64,000 bases of DNA from Saccharothrix sp. HUAS TT1 (GCF_040744945.1 NZ_CP160453.1:1736001-1800000), one strand, 5' to 3'. Shown: positions 1 to 8,534, numbered from the stretch's first letter. Translations and numbers: made by a program. Notes: generated by a model from the letters alone, not told the origin.

Positions 1-324
1 CACGCGCGTGTCGGCGTCCCAGTCGTCCTCCTCGGGCGGCATCGTGTCGATCAGCCGCACCACGCCGTCGACGGTCTCGAACTCCGTCTCCAGCACCAGG
101 CTGCCGTCCCGGTAGGACCGGCGGACCGACACCACCTCGCCGGTCGGCGCGATCCGCCAGTGCCCGTCGTCCTCGGTGCCGAGCAGCCGGGAGAAGCAGG
201 ACGGCGAGTCGAACCGCGGCATGCACAGCCAGTCGATCGACCCGTCCCGCCCCACCAGTGCCGCCGTCCTCAGGTCCGACAGCAGCGCGTAGTCCTCGAT
301 CCGTCCAGGTCCCGTGTCTCCCAC
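1..324 (-). CDS. GH15 family glycosidase (trehalase/glucoamylase-like), N-terminal part only
   Basis: Reads right to left from a GTG at 322-324 and runs off the left edge of the window, so only about 108 N-terminal residues are visible. The peptide contains IEDYALLSDLRTAALVGRDG followed by SIDWLCMPRFDSPSCF, the characteristic opening of actinobacterial GH15 proteins with a trehalase-type N-terminal beta-sandwich. No signal peptide is seen, so the enzyme is probably cytoplasmic and acts on trehalose or a related alpha-glucoside. The catalytic barrel lies outside the window, so substrate cannot be judged. It is divergent from the secreted GH15 enzyme starting at 382, with a 57-base shared promoter gap. 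Confidence 0.85.
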   Translation of the reverse strand, partial: MGDTGPGRIEDYALLSDLRTAALVGRDGSIDWLCMPRFDSPSCFSRLLGTEDDGHWRIAPTGEVVSVRRSYRDGSLVLETEFETVDGVVRLIDTMPPEEDDWDADTRV

Positions 325-381
325 ACCGCCGACCCTACGTACCCGCGTTTGACCGCGCGCGTCGTTGCGCACCCAACAGGC

Positions 382-2298
382 ATGACCTCCTTAGTCGCGG
401 TGCTGCTGGCGAGCGCGTTGACCGTCCCCGGTCCCCCCGTCACGTACGCACCGGCGGACAAGCAGGGGTTCGGCACGGCCCGCCAGGCGACGAGCCCGGT
501 CTGGTTCACCCTCGGCCGCACCGGCCTCACCGAGGTCTTCTACCCGGACCTGAGCACGCCGGCGACCCGTGACCTGCGGTTGGTCGTCGACGGCCGCACC
601 GCCGAGGGCCGCACCGAGCCGGTCGGCAGGCTGCGCTACCGGCAGGAGTTCCGGGGCGACGGCTGGCGCGCCGACATCACCTACACCACCGACCCGGCGC
701 GGCCGACCGTGCTGGCCGACGTGCGGCTGCGCGCCGAACGGCCGGTGGACGTGCAGGTGGTGTTCGACCCGAACCTGTCCCGGGACGGCGACGACGACTC
801 GGCCGTGGACCACCCCGGGGCGCTGCTGGCCCAGGACGCGCGGTCGGCGAGCGCCCTGGTGGCCGACGAGCCGATCACGGGGCGCGGCTCCACGGAGGGC
901 AACGTCGTCCAGACCGGCGCGCTGGGCCTGGACGGCGTGCGCGACCGGAGCGCCACGCTGGCGATCGGCTTCGGCGGCCGGGCCGAGGAGGCGCTGACCA
1001 CGGCGAGGACGTCCCTGGTCGAGGGCTTCCCGCGGCACGCCCGCCGCTACGACCAGGGCTGGGACCAGTACCTGAAGGGCCTGGAACGGCCGAGGAGCGC
1101 CGACCGGGACCTGTACGACACGTCGATGATGGTGATGGCGGCGACCGAGGACAAGCGCCACCCCGGCGCGTTCATCGCCTCGCCGAGCTTCCCGTGGGCG
1201 TTCGGCTTCGACCGCACGATCGCGCCGGAGTTCGGCTCGTACGCCCTGGTCTGGCCGCGCGACCAGTACCAGGTGGCGAGCGCGATGCTGGCGGCCGGCG
1301 ACCGCGCGGCGGCGGAGCGCGCGCTGGACTTCATGCTCGACGTGCAGCAGCAGCCCGACGGCCACCTGCCGCAGAACACCAGGGTGGACGGCGAGCCGTA
1401 CTGGACCAACGTGCAGCAGGACGAGCAGGCCGCGCCGATGCTGCTGGCCTGGCTGCTCGGCCGCGCCGACAAGTCCACAGTGGACTCGCTGGTCGCGGCC
1501 GCCGAGTTCATGATCGCCCAGCCGGGCGCGCCGGCCACCGAGCAGGAGCGGTGGGAGAACCAGGGCGGCTACTCGCCGGGCACGATCGCCGCCGAGATCG
1601 CCGGCCTGGTGTGCCTGGCAGACCTGCTCCAGCGGTCCGGCGACCCGCGGGCCGCGAAGTACCTCGCCATCGCCGACGAGTGGGAGGGCGGGCTGGAGGG
1701 CTGGACCGCCACGAGCACCGGCCCGTTCTCGCCCGACCCGTACTACCTGCGGCTCACCAAGGACGGCCGGCCCGACGCCGGCACCACCTACAACCCCGGC
1801 GACAACCACCCCACTGCGATCGACCAGCGCGCGGCCGTCGACCCGAGCTTCCTGGAGCTGGTGCGGCTCGGCGTCCGGTCGCACGACGACCCGGTCGTGC
1901 GCAACACCGTGCGCGTCGTGGACGAGCAGCTGGGCGTGGGCCGGTTCTGGCACCGCTACAACGGCGACGGCTACGGCGAGCGCGCGGACGGCGGCCCGTG
2001 GAACATCGGCCACGGCCGCACCTACGGCAGGCTCTGGCCGATCTTCGCCGGCGAGCGCGGCGAGTACGAGCTGCTGGCGGGCGACACCGCCGCCGCCCGC
2101 CGCCGGCTGGCCGACATCGCCTCCACCGCGAACGAGGGCCGGATGCTGCCCGAGCAGGTCTGGAACGGCCGCGGCACCACGTCGGCGACGCCGCTGGCCT
2201 GGACGCACGCCCAGTACGTGCGGCTGGCGCAGTCGATCGACGCGGGCCGGCCGGTGGAGCTGCCCACCGTGGTGGCCTGCCGCTACACCGGCTGCTGA
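382..2298 (+). CDS. Secreted glucodextranase/glucoamylase-type GH15 glycosidase
   Basis: Exo-acting alpha-glucosidase (glucoamylase or glucodextranase) of 638 residues, probably exported. The ATG at 382 gives a short hydrophobic leader ending near residue 20; the open frame upstream to 160 overlaps the divergent GH15 gene and is not used. Residues about 25-270 resemble the glucodextranase N domain (ADKQGFGTARQATSPVWFTL). The rest is the (alpha/alpha)6 barrel, with VWPRDQYQVASAML and ENQGGYSPGTIAAEIAGL. Glu392 in the latter is the likely general acid. The order N domain then barrel without C-terminal binding domains is shorter than the Arthrobacter enzyme. Substrate choice (dextran versus starch) is inference. 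Confidence 0.88.
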   Translation: MTSLVAVLLASALTVPGPPVTYAPADKQGFGTARQATSPVWFTLGRTGLTEVFYPDLSTPATRDLRLVVDGRTAEGRTEPVGRLRYRQEFRGDGWRADITYTTDPARPTVLADVRLRAERPVDVQVVFDPNLSRDGDDDSAVDHPGALLAQDARSASALVADEPITGRGSTEGNVVQTGALGLDGVRDRSATLAIGFGGRAEEALTTARTSLVEGFPRHARRYDQGWDQYLKGLERPRSADRDLYDTSMMVMAATEDKRHPGAFIASPSFPWAFGFDRTIAPEFGSYALVWPRDQYQVASAMLAAGDRAAAERALDFMLDVQQQPDGHLPQNTRVDGEPYWTNVQQDEQAAPMLLAWLLGRADKSTVDSLVAAAEFMIAQPGAPATEQERWENQGGYSPGTIAAEIAGLVCLADLLQRSGDPRAAKYLAIADEWEGGLEGWTATSTGPFSPDPYYLRLTKDGRPDAGTTYNPGDNHPTAIDQRAAVDPSFLELVRLGVRSHDDPVVRNTVRVVDEQLGVGRFWHRYNGDGYGERADGGPWNIGHGRTYGRLWPIFAGERGEYELLAGDTAAARRRLADIASTANEGRMLPEQVWNGRGTTSATPLAWTHAQYVRLAQSIDAGRPVELPTVVACRYTGC

Positions 2299-2362
2299 CC
2301 GGCCCGGTCGCGTTGGCCGCAACGCCCCTTGAGGGCGACGTCCATCCGATACGTTGGTCCAC

Positions 2363-2935
2363 ATGCGCCGTGCCGTGCCGCTCCTCGCCGCCCTGGCCCT
2401 GCTCGCGGGCTGCTCGCAGTCCACGGACGGGTCCGCGAACCCGGGCGGGACGGCCACGACCACCACCACGGCATCGGCCGGGCCGACCTCGACCTCCGCG
2501 CCGGCCGACCGGCCGAAGGCGATCGACATCTCGGGCCTGGAGCCCTGCGGCCTGCTGACCGACGCCCAGCGCGCCGAGTTCGGCCTGGACCGGCCGCCGC
2601 AGCAGGACGACGCGCCGGGCAAGCCGGGGTGCAGCATGAGCCGCGAGGACCGCGAGCACTCCATCGCGATCTACCTCGACAGCACCCGGGGCGTCGAGGC
2701 GTACACCGAGCCGCCCCGGCCCGGTTCGACGGCGTTGCAGGTCGGCGGCTTCCCGGCGGTGATGGTCGAGTCGACCAACTCGCTCGGCCTCGCCTGCGCG
2801 ATCCACGTCGACGTCTCGGACGGGCAGTCGGCCGACGTGCAGGCGTACAGCCTCGGCGACACGGACGTGCCGACGCTCTGCCGACTCGTCCAGCCGGTCG
2901 CGGGCGCCGTCGTGGCCAACCTCATGAACGGGTGA
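2363..2935 (+). CDS. DUF3558 family lipoprotein (ESX cassette A)
   Basis: Predicted 190-residue secreted lipoprotein. The ATG at 2363 is followed by RRAVPLLAALALLAGC, a classic lipobox with Cys near residue 17, then a Ser/Thr/Gly linker to about residue 55. The globular part contains LEPCGLLTDAQRAEFGL and a second Cys pair region (CSMSREDRE), typical of DUF3558. This family has no known reaction and often sits near type VII secretion genes. It lies about 120 bases upstream of a WXG100-like gene, and a second DUF3558 gene occupies the matching cassette at 56168. An earlier TTG at 2354 is possible but less likely. Confidence 0.85.
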   Translation: MRRAVPLLAALALLAGCSQSTDGSANPGGTATTTTTASAGPTSTSAPADRPKAIDISGLEPCGLLTDAQRAEFGLDRPPQQDDAPGKPGCSMSREDREHSIAIYLDSTRGVEAYTEPPRPGSTALQVGGFPAVMVESTNSLGLACAIHVDVSDGQSADVQAYSLGDTDVPTLCRLVQPVAGAVVANLMNG

Positions 2936-3052
2936 AGGCGAGCACGACTACTTTCTTCGCACTGGGAACCGCTCACCCGCGTCACGCATCAGAGCTAGAG
3001 TCGTCCCGAATGCACACGCTGGGGTTTGTGCAGCACTGAGGAGGGGTGTGCC

Positions 3053-3445
3053 GTGTTCATCGCGGATGGTGGTGGCGGGGGTTCGACGCCTGCGACGCTT
3101 CCCGACTACGCCGGGGCACAGCGGAAGCTGAGCATCGAGCCGTCGGCGATCCCGGCCGCGCGCAAGGTGTTCTCGGACGCGCTGGACCAGCTCCAGGCCA
3201 AGCTGGAGCGGGCCATGGCCGAGCTGGAGGCGAAGCCCTGGGCGGGTGACCCGGTGAGCAACGAGACCGCCGAGCGGTTCAACCAGGACACGTTCGAGGC
3301 GGGTGACTCGGCCGGCCTGACGGCCATCAAGGCCTACCGCGACCAGCTCAAGGGCGTGGTCGACCAGCTCACCGCCATCGAGGCCGACTACCGGCGCGTC
3401 GAAGGCGACAACACCGCGTCCTGGGGACGCATCAACAACGGCTGA
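3053..3445 (+). CDS. Small WXG100/ESAT-6-like protein (ESX cassette A)
   Basis: Helical protein of 130 residues. GTG at 3053 is preceded by GAGGAGGGG, a strong ribosome site, so the longer frame from 3026 is rejected. After a Gly-rich N-terminus it forms two predicted amphipathic helices (ALDQLQAKLERAMAELEAKP; TAIKAYRDQLKGVVDQLTAI) and ends in a short tail with ASWGRINNG. Size, helix-turn-helix pattern and position just before a PPE-like gene indicate a type VII secretion substrate or chaperoned partner. The clear WXG turn is not conserved; the turn region reads KPWAGD. The 34-base gap to the next gene suggests one transcript. Confidence 0.7.
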   Translation: MFIADGGGGGSTPATLPDYAGAQRKLSIEPSAIPAARKVFSDALDQLQAKLERAMAELEAKPWAGDPVSNETAERFNQDTFEAGDSAGLTAIKAYRDQLKGVVDQLTAIEADYRRVEGDNTASWGRINNG

Positions 3446-3480
3446 CCTGCTGACCTACGCACCCGAGGGGGGCGAGCACG

Positions 3481-4845
3481 ATGGGTGACCACCGCTGGCG
3501 CGGGTATGCCCACCCCGATCTCCACCGCATGATCAACGAGGGACCGGGCGTCGCCGCGTCCCGGCCGCTCGAGGACTCCTGGAAGGCGCTGTCCGAATCC
3601 CTCGGCGACATCGACACCTCGATCCGGGAGGGCCTGGGCAGGCTCGGCGCGAGCTGGGAGGGCGAGACCGCGGACACGACGGTCGCCTCGCTGTCGCCGC
3701 TCTCCGCCTGGGCGTCGGACGCCCAGCAGGGTTCGAGCACGATGGAGACCTCCGCCCAGTTGCAGGCGGACTACATCTCGACCGCGCGCAAGGAGATGCC
3801 CGAGCCGGTGCCGGTGACCACCGAGGCGCCCTCGCTCGGCGACAAGATCGTCGGCGGGCTGACCGGTCCCATCGGCATGATGCACGTCATCCAGCAGCAG
3901 CAGGACCACGAGCGGCAGGAAGCGGCGCAGGACAACGCCGAGGCCAAGGCCGTCGAGGTGATGAACAACTACCAGTCCAGCAGCGAGTGGAACGCCGACA
4001 CGCTGGGCAAGTTCGTCCCGCCGCCGAAGGTCGTCATCGACACCCCGCCCCCGGCGGGCGCGGGTGAGTTCAACAGCACCAGCGCGAACTACACGTCGAC
4101 GTCGACGTGGACGCCGCCGAGCGACAGCGGCGGCAGCACGCGGCCGTCGTGGGCGCCGCCGCCGACCGGCACGCCGGTGCCGCAGGTGACCACGCTGCCC
4201 GGCACGACCGGTGGCAACACCAACCCGTCGTGGGCGCCGCCGCCGACCGGCACGCCCACGCCGACCCCGCCGACGTTCACGCCGCCGGTGAACCAGCCGA
4301 CGCCGGTCCGGCCGCCCATCGGCGTGCCGCCGCTGCCGCCGGGCTGGACCCGGCCGCAGCCCCCGGGCAACGGTCAGCCGGTCCCGCCGAAGACCGGTCC
4401 CGGCGGTCCGGGCGCGCAGCGCCCGAACGTGCCGACGGGGCGCGCGCCCGGCATGCCGGGGATGCCCGGTGGCCCGGGTGGTCCCGGTGGTCCCGGCAAC
4501 CCCGCCAACGTGCGTCCGGGGATGCCCGGCATGCCCGGCGCGGGCGGCGTGCCCGGTTCCGGCCTGCCCGGCTCCGGCCTGCCCGGTGGCAACAACCCGG
4601 CCGGCCTGGCCGGTCGTGGCGGCGTCCCCGGCGCCGGTGGCTTCGGCCCCGGCGCGGGTGGTCCGGGCGCCGCGGGTCGTCCGGGCGCGCCCGGCGCGGG
4701 AATGGCCGGCGGTGCGGCGGGAGCGCACGGCGGCGACGGCGAGGACGACATCGAGCACAAGGCAGCCGACTACCTGGTCGAGACGAACGACGTGTTCGGC
4801 GACGACCGGCTCGTCGCGCCGCCGGTGATCGGGGAAATGCCCTAG
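3481..4845 (+). CDS. PPE-domain-like protein with Pro/Gly-rich tail (ESX cassette A)
   Basis: Protein of 454 residues. Residues 1-170 are helical and PPE-like (MINEGPGVAASRPLEDSW, a WXG-type turn in GASWEGETADTTVAS, then YISTARKEMPEPVPV). Residues about 185-415 are low-complexity: first Pro/Thr-rich with two WAPPPTGTP repeats, then collagen-like Gly-Pro repeats. The last 30 residues form a conserved end, HKAADYLVETNDVFGDDRLV followed by APPVIGE. The same architecture and end recur at 56720. Likely a type VII secretion substrate bound by EspG, whose gene follows. No ESX ATPase or membrane gene is in the window, so the secretion apparatus must be elsewhere. Confidence 0.8.
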   Translation: MGDHRWRGYAHPDLHRMINEGPGVAASRPLEDSWKALSESLGDIDTSIREGLGRLGASWEGETADTTVASLSPLSAWASDAQQGSSTMETSAQLQADYISTARKEMPEPVPVTTEAPSLGDKIVGGLTGPIGMMHVIQQQQDHERQEAAQDNAEAKAVEVMNNYQSSSEWNADTLGKFVPPPKVVIDTPPPAGAGEFNSTSANYTSTSTWTPPSDSGGSTRPSWAPPPTGTPVPQVTTLPGTTGGNTNPSWAPPPTGTPTPTPPTFTPPVNQPTPVRPPIGVPPLPPGWTRPQPPGNGQPVPPKTGPGGPGAQRPNVPTGRAPGMPGMPGGPGGPGGPGNPANVRPGMPGMPGAGGVPGSGLPGSGLPGGNNPAGLAGRGGVPGAGGFGPGAGGPGAAGRPGAPGAGMAGGAAGAHGGDGEDDIEHKAADYLVETNDVFGDDRLVAPPVIGEMP

Positions 4846-4863
4846 CAAGCGGGATCCTCCGGT

Positions 4864-4898
4864 GCACGGGCCCGCGTCGACTCGGCGCGGGCCCGTGC
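4864..4898 (+). terminator. Strong hairpin between the PPE-like gene and espG
   Basis: Perfect 13-base inverted repeat, GCACGGGCCCGCG at 4864-4876 and its complement at 4886-4898, with a 9-base loop. It starts 19 bases after the PPE-like stop codon and ends 20 bases before the espG start. No T-tract follows, as is common for actinobacterial hairpins. It probably reduces rather than abolishes read-through, setting espG below its substrate, or it stabilises the upstream mRNA end. That role is inference. Confidence 0.6.
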
Positions 4899-4918
4899 CC
4901 GGTGTTTCAGGGACGGGG

Positions 4919-5731
4919 ATGTCGGTGACGTATTTCGGGGGGCCCGCCGAGCGGGAGCCGATCGAGCTCTCCGCCGAGGAGTTCGACGTGCTCTGGGAGC
5001 GCCTGGACCTCGGCCAGATGCCGCTGGTGATCAAGGTGCCCTCGCCGGGCCGGACCCACCAGGAGCGCGCCGAGCTGGAGCGGCGCGTCTGGCACGGCAT
5101 CGGGGCGCGCGGCCTCGGCGGCCCCACCGGGCTGCACCCGGAGCTGGACCACCTGCTGCGGCTGTTCAACCGGCCCGAGCGCGAGGTCGACGGCCGGGTG
5201 TGGCTGGGCAAGAGCGTGCGGGTGCTGGCCGTGGCCAACGGCGACGACGGCGCGGTGGCGACGTTGACCGACGGCCGGCTCACCTTCCGGCGCGCGGCGG
5301 GCAGCGGCCTGGCGTCGGCGGTGCTGGCCGCGCTGCCCGCGCACCCAACGGGCAGCGGGCACTCGGTGACCATGCCGAGCGCCGACCTGGAGGCCGCGGT
5401 CAAGCGGTCCGACGGCTCGCCCAAGAGCCTGGAGAACTCGCTGCGCGAGCACGGCGTCCGGCAGGAGGACGCGGTCGCGCTGGTGAAGATGTTCACCGGG
5501 CTCGTGCACACCGGCAACTTCGGCGCCGCCGCCAGGGACAAGTACGGCAAGCGCTGCCGACCGGACCGGGTGGTCGCGTTCTTCGACACCGAGGACGGCC
5601 GCTACCTGCAGCAACGGCGGGCGTCGGGCGGTTCGGCGCCGTGGAGCACGTTCAGCCCGACCGATTCGCGGCGACTCGCGCACCAGGTGGAGGAACTGCT
5701 CGCCGAAGCGGTGCGCGCCGCCCGGCTCTGA
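4919..5731 (+). CDS. ESX secretion-associated protein EspG-like (cassette A)
   Basis: Cytosolic chaperone family of type VII secretion, 270 residues. ATG at 4919 gives SVTYFGGPAEREPIELSAEE, FDVLWERLDLGQMPLVIKVP, close to the start of EspG family members; the open frame back to 4862 runs through the hairpin and is rejected. The C-terminal half has the usual beta-strands with RVVAFFDTEDGRYLQQRR. Known EspG proteins bind the hydrophobic tip of PPE proteins and keep them soluble for export. Here it follows a PPE-like gene, so that is the presumed client. The second EspG gene is at 58288. Confidence 0.82.
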   Translation: MSVTYFGGPAEREPIELSAEEFDVLWERLDLGQMPLVIKVPSPGRTHQERAELERRVWHGIGARGLGGPTGLHPELDHLLRLFNRPEREVDGRVWLGKSVRVLAVANGDDGAVATLTDGRLTFRRAAGSGLASAVLAALPAHPTGSGHSVTMPSADLEAAVKRSDGSPKSLENSLREHGVRQEDAVALVKMFTGLVHTGNFGAAARDKYGKRCRPDRVVAFFDTEDGRYLQQRRASGGSAPWSTFSPTDSRRLAHQVEELLAEAVRAARL

Positions 5732-5805
5732 CCGGCGGTCCGTTGTGGACGGTCCCGGCGGGGCGGTCCCGGCGGTGGCCGCGCGGGCGGCGTTAACCTG
5801 GGCGC

Positions 5806-6183
5806 GTGCCGTCCAAGCCCGTTGACCCCCACGAGGTGCGCGCCGCGGTCGAGGCCGTGCTGCCCTGGCTGACCGGCGCCGCCGAGCAGCCCGAGCGCCC
5901 GCAGCTCGCCGCCGCGGTGCGGCTGAGCCTGAGGACGCTGGAGCAGGTCGCGCCGGGCCGCAGCGTCGAGGTGCGCGTCCCGCCGTTCGCCGCCGTCCAG
6001 TGCGTGGCCGGGCCCCGGCACACCCGCGGCACGCCGCCCAACGTGGTCGAGACCGACCCGCGGACGTGGCTGGAACTGGCCGTCGGCCGGCTGGGCTGGG
6101 CGGCGGCGGTGGACGGCGGCAGGGTCACCGCGTCCGGCAGCAGGGCCGATCTCTCAACCCTGCTCCCGGTGCTGCGGTTCTAG
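5806..6183 (+). CDS. Sterol-carrier-fold family protein (Rv0807-like)
   Basis: Small cytoplasmic protein of 125 residues starting at a GTG. It has an N-terminal helical segment (VDPHEVRAAVEAVLPWLTGA), then SVEVRVPPFAAVQCVAGPRH and VVETDPRTWLELAVGRLGW, a pattern of actinobacterial proteins annotated as sterol carrier family. In mycobacteria the homologue lies directly upstream of purF, as far as I recall; here purF is 5.7 kb further on, with unrelated genes between. The ligand is unknown. The conserved link with purine genes hints at housekeeping rather than lipid transport, but that is inference. Confidence 0.7.
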   Translation: MPSKPVDPHEVRAAVEAVLPWLTGAAEQPERPQLAAAVRLSLRTLEQVAPGRSVEVRVPPFAAVQCVAGPRHTRGTPPNVVETDPRTWLELAVGRLGWAAAVDGGRVTASGSRADLSTLLPVLRF

Positions 6184-6197
6184 CTAAGCTCGGTCGC

Positions 6198-6539
6198 GTG
6201 AAGGCGCTCAAGGCGTGTGTCGCCGTCCTCGCGGCAGGGGCTCTCCTCGTCGGTTGCGGCGCCGGCGAGTGGTCGGGCGACGTGGACTTCAAGGTCGTCA
6301 AGATCAACCCCGGGTACGAGTCGATGGGCGAGACCAAGCCCTCGTTCGTGAACCTGGAGATCGACCAGGAGCAGCCGGACGGGATCGAGCAGATCACCAG
6401 GACGGCCGCCGACCTCGACCAGTTCCCCGAGGGGATCGCGGTCGGCGACCTCGTGGTGTGCGCGGTGCGGCAGTCCGACGAGAGCGGGTTCGACCAGGAG
6501 GGCGTGCAGAGCGGGATCGGGCCCTGCCGCCTGCGCTGA
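6198..6539 (+). CDS. Small lipoprotein of unknown function
   Basis: 113 residues from a GTG at 6198, 14 bases after the preceding gene. N-terminus KALKACVAVLAAGALLVGC is a signal peptide with lipobox. The mature part is acidic and has DVDFKVVKINPGYESMGETK and a single Cys pair (VVCAVRQ and GPCRL), perhaps a disulfide. I do not recognise the family. It ends at 6539 and the convergent hydrolase stop starts at 6540, so the two genes abut with no room for a separate terminator. Confidence 0.7.
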   Translation: MKALKACVAVLAAGALLVGCGAGEWSGDVDFKVVKINPGYESMGETKPSFVNLEIDQEQPDGIEQITRTAADLDQFPEGIAVGDLVVCAVRQSDESGFDQEGVQSGIGPCRLR

Positions 6540-8534
6540 TCAGAACCAGGACCCGACCGTCCTGTCCCACGCCCAGCCGACGCCCTCCACCGCGTCGCGG
6601 CCCAGTTCCACCACGTCGCCGACACCGCCGACGACCACGTCCACGGTGTCGTTGAGGGCTTCCTTGCCGGTGTTGAGCAGACCGTTGCCCGCGTCGGACC
6701 AGTTGCCGTTCCACGCGTCGCGACCGGCGTTGTAGAGACCGGTCCCGGCGTCGGCCACCAGGTCCGCCGCGCCGACGGCCGTGCCGCCGACGAAGTCCAC
6801 CACCGGCCCGACGCCGGGGAGGTGCGAGCCGGGCAGCGACGGGCCGAGCGGGTTCTCGTCCCAGTCCTGCGAGGTCACCGAACCGCCGTCGCCGGTCGCG
6901 ATGCGGGCCAGGTTCTGCACCGACTCCGAGCCGGGCGCGTAGTACTGCGAGTGCGCGCCCAACGCCGAGGCGCCGTCGGTCGTGCCGAACGTCCTGGCGC
7001 CGAACCGCTCGTCGTACGGGCCGATCGAGGAGCCGTCCTCGGTGAACCAGGTCTGGCTGGTGCCCTGCACGACCGGGTCGTGCTCGGTCGCGCCGACGTA
7101 CACGTGACCGGGACCGGCCGAGAGCTGGTCGACGTTGGACGCGCCGACGCCCGGCGAGCCGACGAACGCGATGTCGTCCGCCGCCAGGCCGTTCATGCCC
7201 GCGTAGCCGACCGTGGTGGAGCCGTAGGAGTGGCCGATCACGGTCAGGTGCTGGTGGTTGCCCGCCGCCTCGGCGGCCGCGCGGTAGCCGGCGACGTCGG
7301 CGACGAGGTTCGCGCCGCCCTCGCGGGCCTGCGCCGGGTTGTCCACCTCGCCGGGCGCCCAGCCGGGCGCGTCGTAGCCGAGCCACTGGATGGTGGCGTT
7401 GCCCTCCGCGCCCATGGCGGCACGCAGGTTCCCGGCCTGGTCGACGGAGAAGGCGTCCAGCGCGGAGCCGGTGCCGGGCACGCTCACCGCGACGTTCCGG
7501 GCGGTGTCGGGGTCGCCGTAGGCGATGGCGGTCGCGCCGTCACCACGCGGGCCGTACGGGTCCCAGGCCAGGACCCGGACGTCCGGCCTGCCCTCGGCGT
7601 TCAGCCAGCCGTTGCGCTCGGCGAGCTCTTCGGCCTGGTCGATGCTCTGCCGCACCCGCTCGGCGTTCTCGGCCTTGGTGGCGGCCTCCTGGCGCTGCTC
7701 GTTGAGCGACGCGTACTGCTCGTCGTTCAGCAGCGCGGTCATGTCCTCGGAGTCGGCCGGGTCCAGCCCCAGCTCCTCCGCCCGCGCGGCCAGCTGCGCG
7801 TCGAGCTGGTCGCGCTGCGCGCCGAAGCGCTGGGCGTCGTCCGCGATGCGCAAGCGGTTGGCCTCGTCCAGGACCCCCGACGGCAGACCGCGGAGCTGGC
7901 CCAGCTCCTGGAACCTGGTGCGCAGCAGCTCGTCCTGCTGCTCCTTGGACAGCGACTTCCACCAGGCGGCGACCTGCCTGGGGTCGGCGCCCGGCCCGGG
8001 GACGGTGGCGGTCGTGCGCACGGCCGCGACGGTGGTGGCCCAACCGGCGTCCCTGCCCGCCGTCTCCTCGAAACCGGGGCGGACCTTGCCGAGGGCGTCG
8101 GCGTAGGAGCGCAGGACGCGCTCGTAGCCGGTCTTGACGTTGTTCAGCTGCTCGTTGACGCGGTTGGCCAGCTCGCGGGTCTGCGCCTCGTCCAGCGCGG
8201 GTGAGCGACCGCGCCAGAAGTCGATCAGCTGGTCGGCGCTGCCGCGCATCTGCGCGTACGCGCGCGAGGCGGCCTGGACGATGTCCGCGCCCGCGCCGAG
8301 CCGTTCGCCGGCCACGGTCGCGGACCTCGTGGACAGCTCGGCGCGGGCGCCGAACTTCGCCGCCGAGTCGCCCCGCCAGCCGGAGGTCGCGGTGCTGCCG
8401 CCGCTGGAGACGGCCTGACCCGCGCGGCCGACGGCGCTCATCGCGCCGGTGATGGGGTCGGCGGCGGCCGCGACGCGGCCGGCGTCACCGGTGGCCAGCT
8501 GCCCGTACAGGACCTCGGGGTCGGTGAAGCTCAC
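6540..8534 (-). CDS. DUF1023 alpha/beta hydrolase with N-terminal helical (ESX-like) region
   Basis: 664 residues. Residues 1-330 are mostly helical and begin like an ESX substrate scaffold (DPITGAMSAVGRAGQAVSSG, then GWRGDSAAKFGARAELSTRS with a WRG turn). Residues about 330-560 are the DUF1023 hydrolase fold: VIGHSYGSTTVG holds the nucleophile Ser436, followed by AFVGSPGVGAS and a later acidic/His region (VGATEHDPVV; ALGAHSQYY). The tail is helical. Proteins of this type are suspected type VII exported lipases or esterases; substrate unknown. The GTG start overlaps the stop of the upstream WXG100-like gene (GTGA), so the pair is translationally coupled. Confidence 0.82.
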   Translation of the reverse strand: MSFTDPEVLYGQLATGDAGRVAAAADPITGAMSAVGRAGQAVSSGGSTATSGWRGDSAAKFGARAELSTRSATVAGERLGAGADIVQAASRAYAQMRGSADQLIDFWRGRSPALDEAQTRELANRVNEQLNNVKTGYERVLRSYADALGKVRPGFEETAGRDAGWATTVAAVRTTATVPGPGADPRQVAAWWKSLSKEQQDELLRTRFQELGQLRGLPSGVLDEANRLRIADDAQRFGAQRDQLDAQLAARAEELGLDPADSEDMTALLNDEQYASLNEQRQEAATKAENAERVRQSIDQAEELAERNGWLNAEGRPDVRVLAWDPYGPRGDGATAIAYGDPDTARNVAVSVPGTGSALDAFSVDQAGNLRAAMGAEGNATIQWLGYDAPGWAPGEVDNPAQAREGGANLVADVAGYRAAAEAAGNHQHLTVIGHSYGSTTVGYAGMNGLAADDIAFVGSPGVGASNVDQLSAGPGHVYVGATEHDPVVQGTSQTWFTEDGSSIGPYDERFGARTFGTTDGASALGAHSQYYAPGSESVQNLARIATGDGGSVTSQDWDENPLGPSLPGSHLPGVGPVVDFVGGTAVGAADLVADAGTGLYNAGRDAWNGNWSDAGNGLLNTGKEALNDTVDVVVGGVGDVVELGRDAVEGVGWAWDRTVGSWF

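Noticed and set aside
160..381. N-terminal extension of the secreted GH15 enzyme
   Set aside because: It overlaps the divergent GH15 gene and lacks a signal peptide; ATG 382 gives one.
391..2664. 757-codon antisense frame over the GH15 gene
   Set aside because: Ala/Val/Arg-rich shadow; the + strand has clear GH15 motifs.
3388..5589. 733-codon open frame antisense to the PPE-like gene and espG
   Set aside because: Mirror frame of Gly/Pro-rich coding sequence, with no family similarity.
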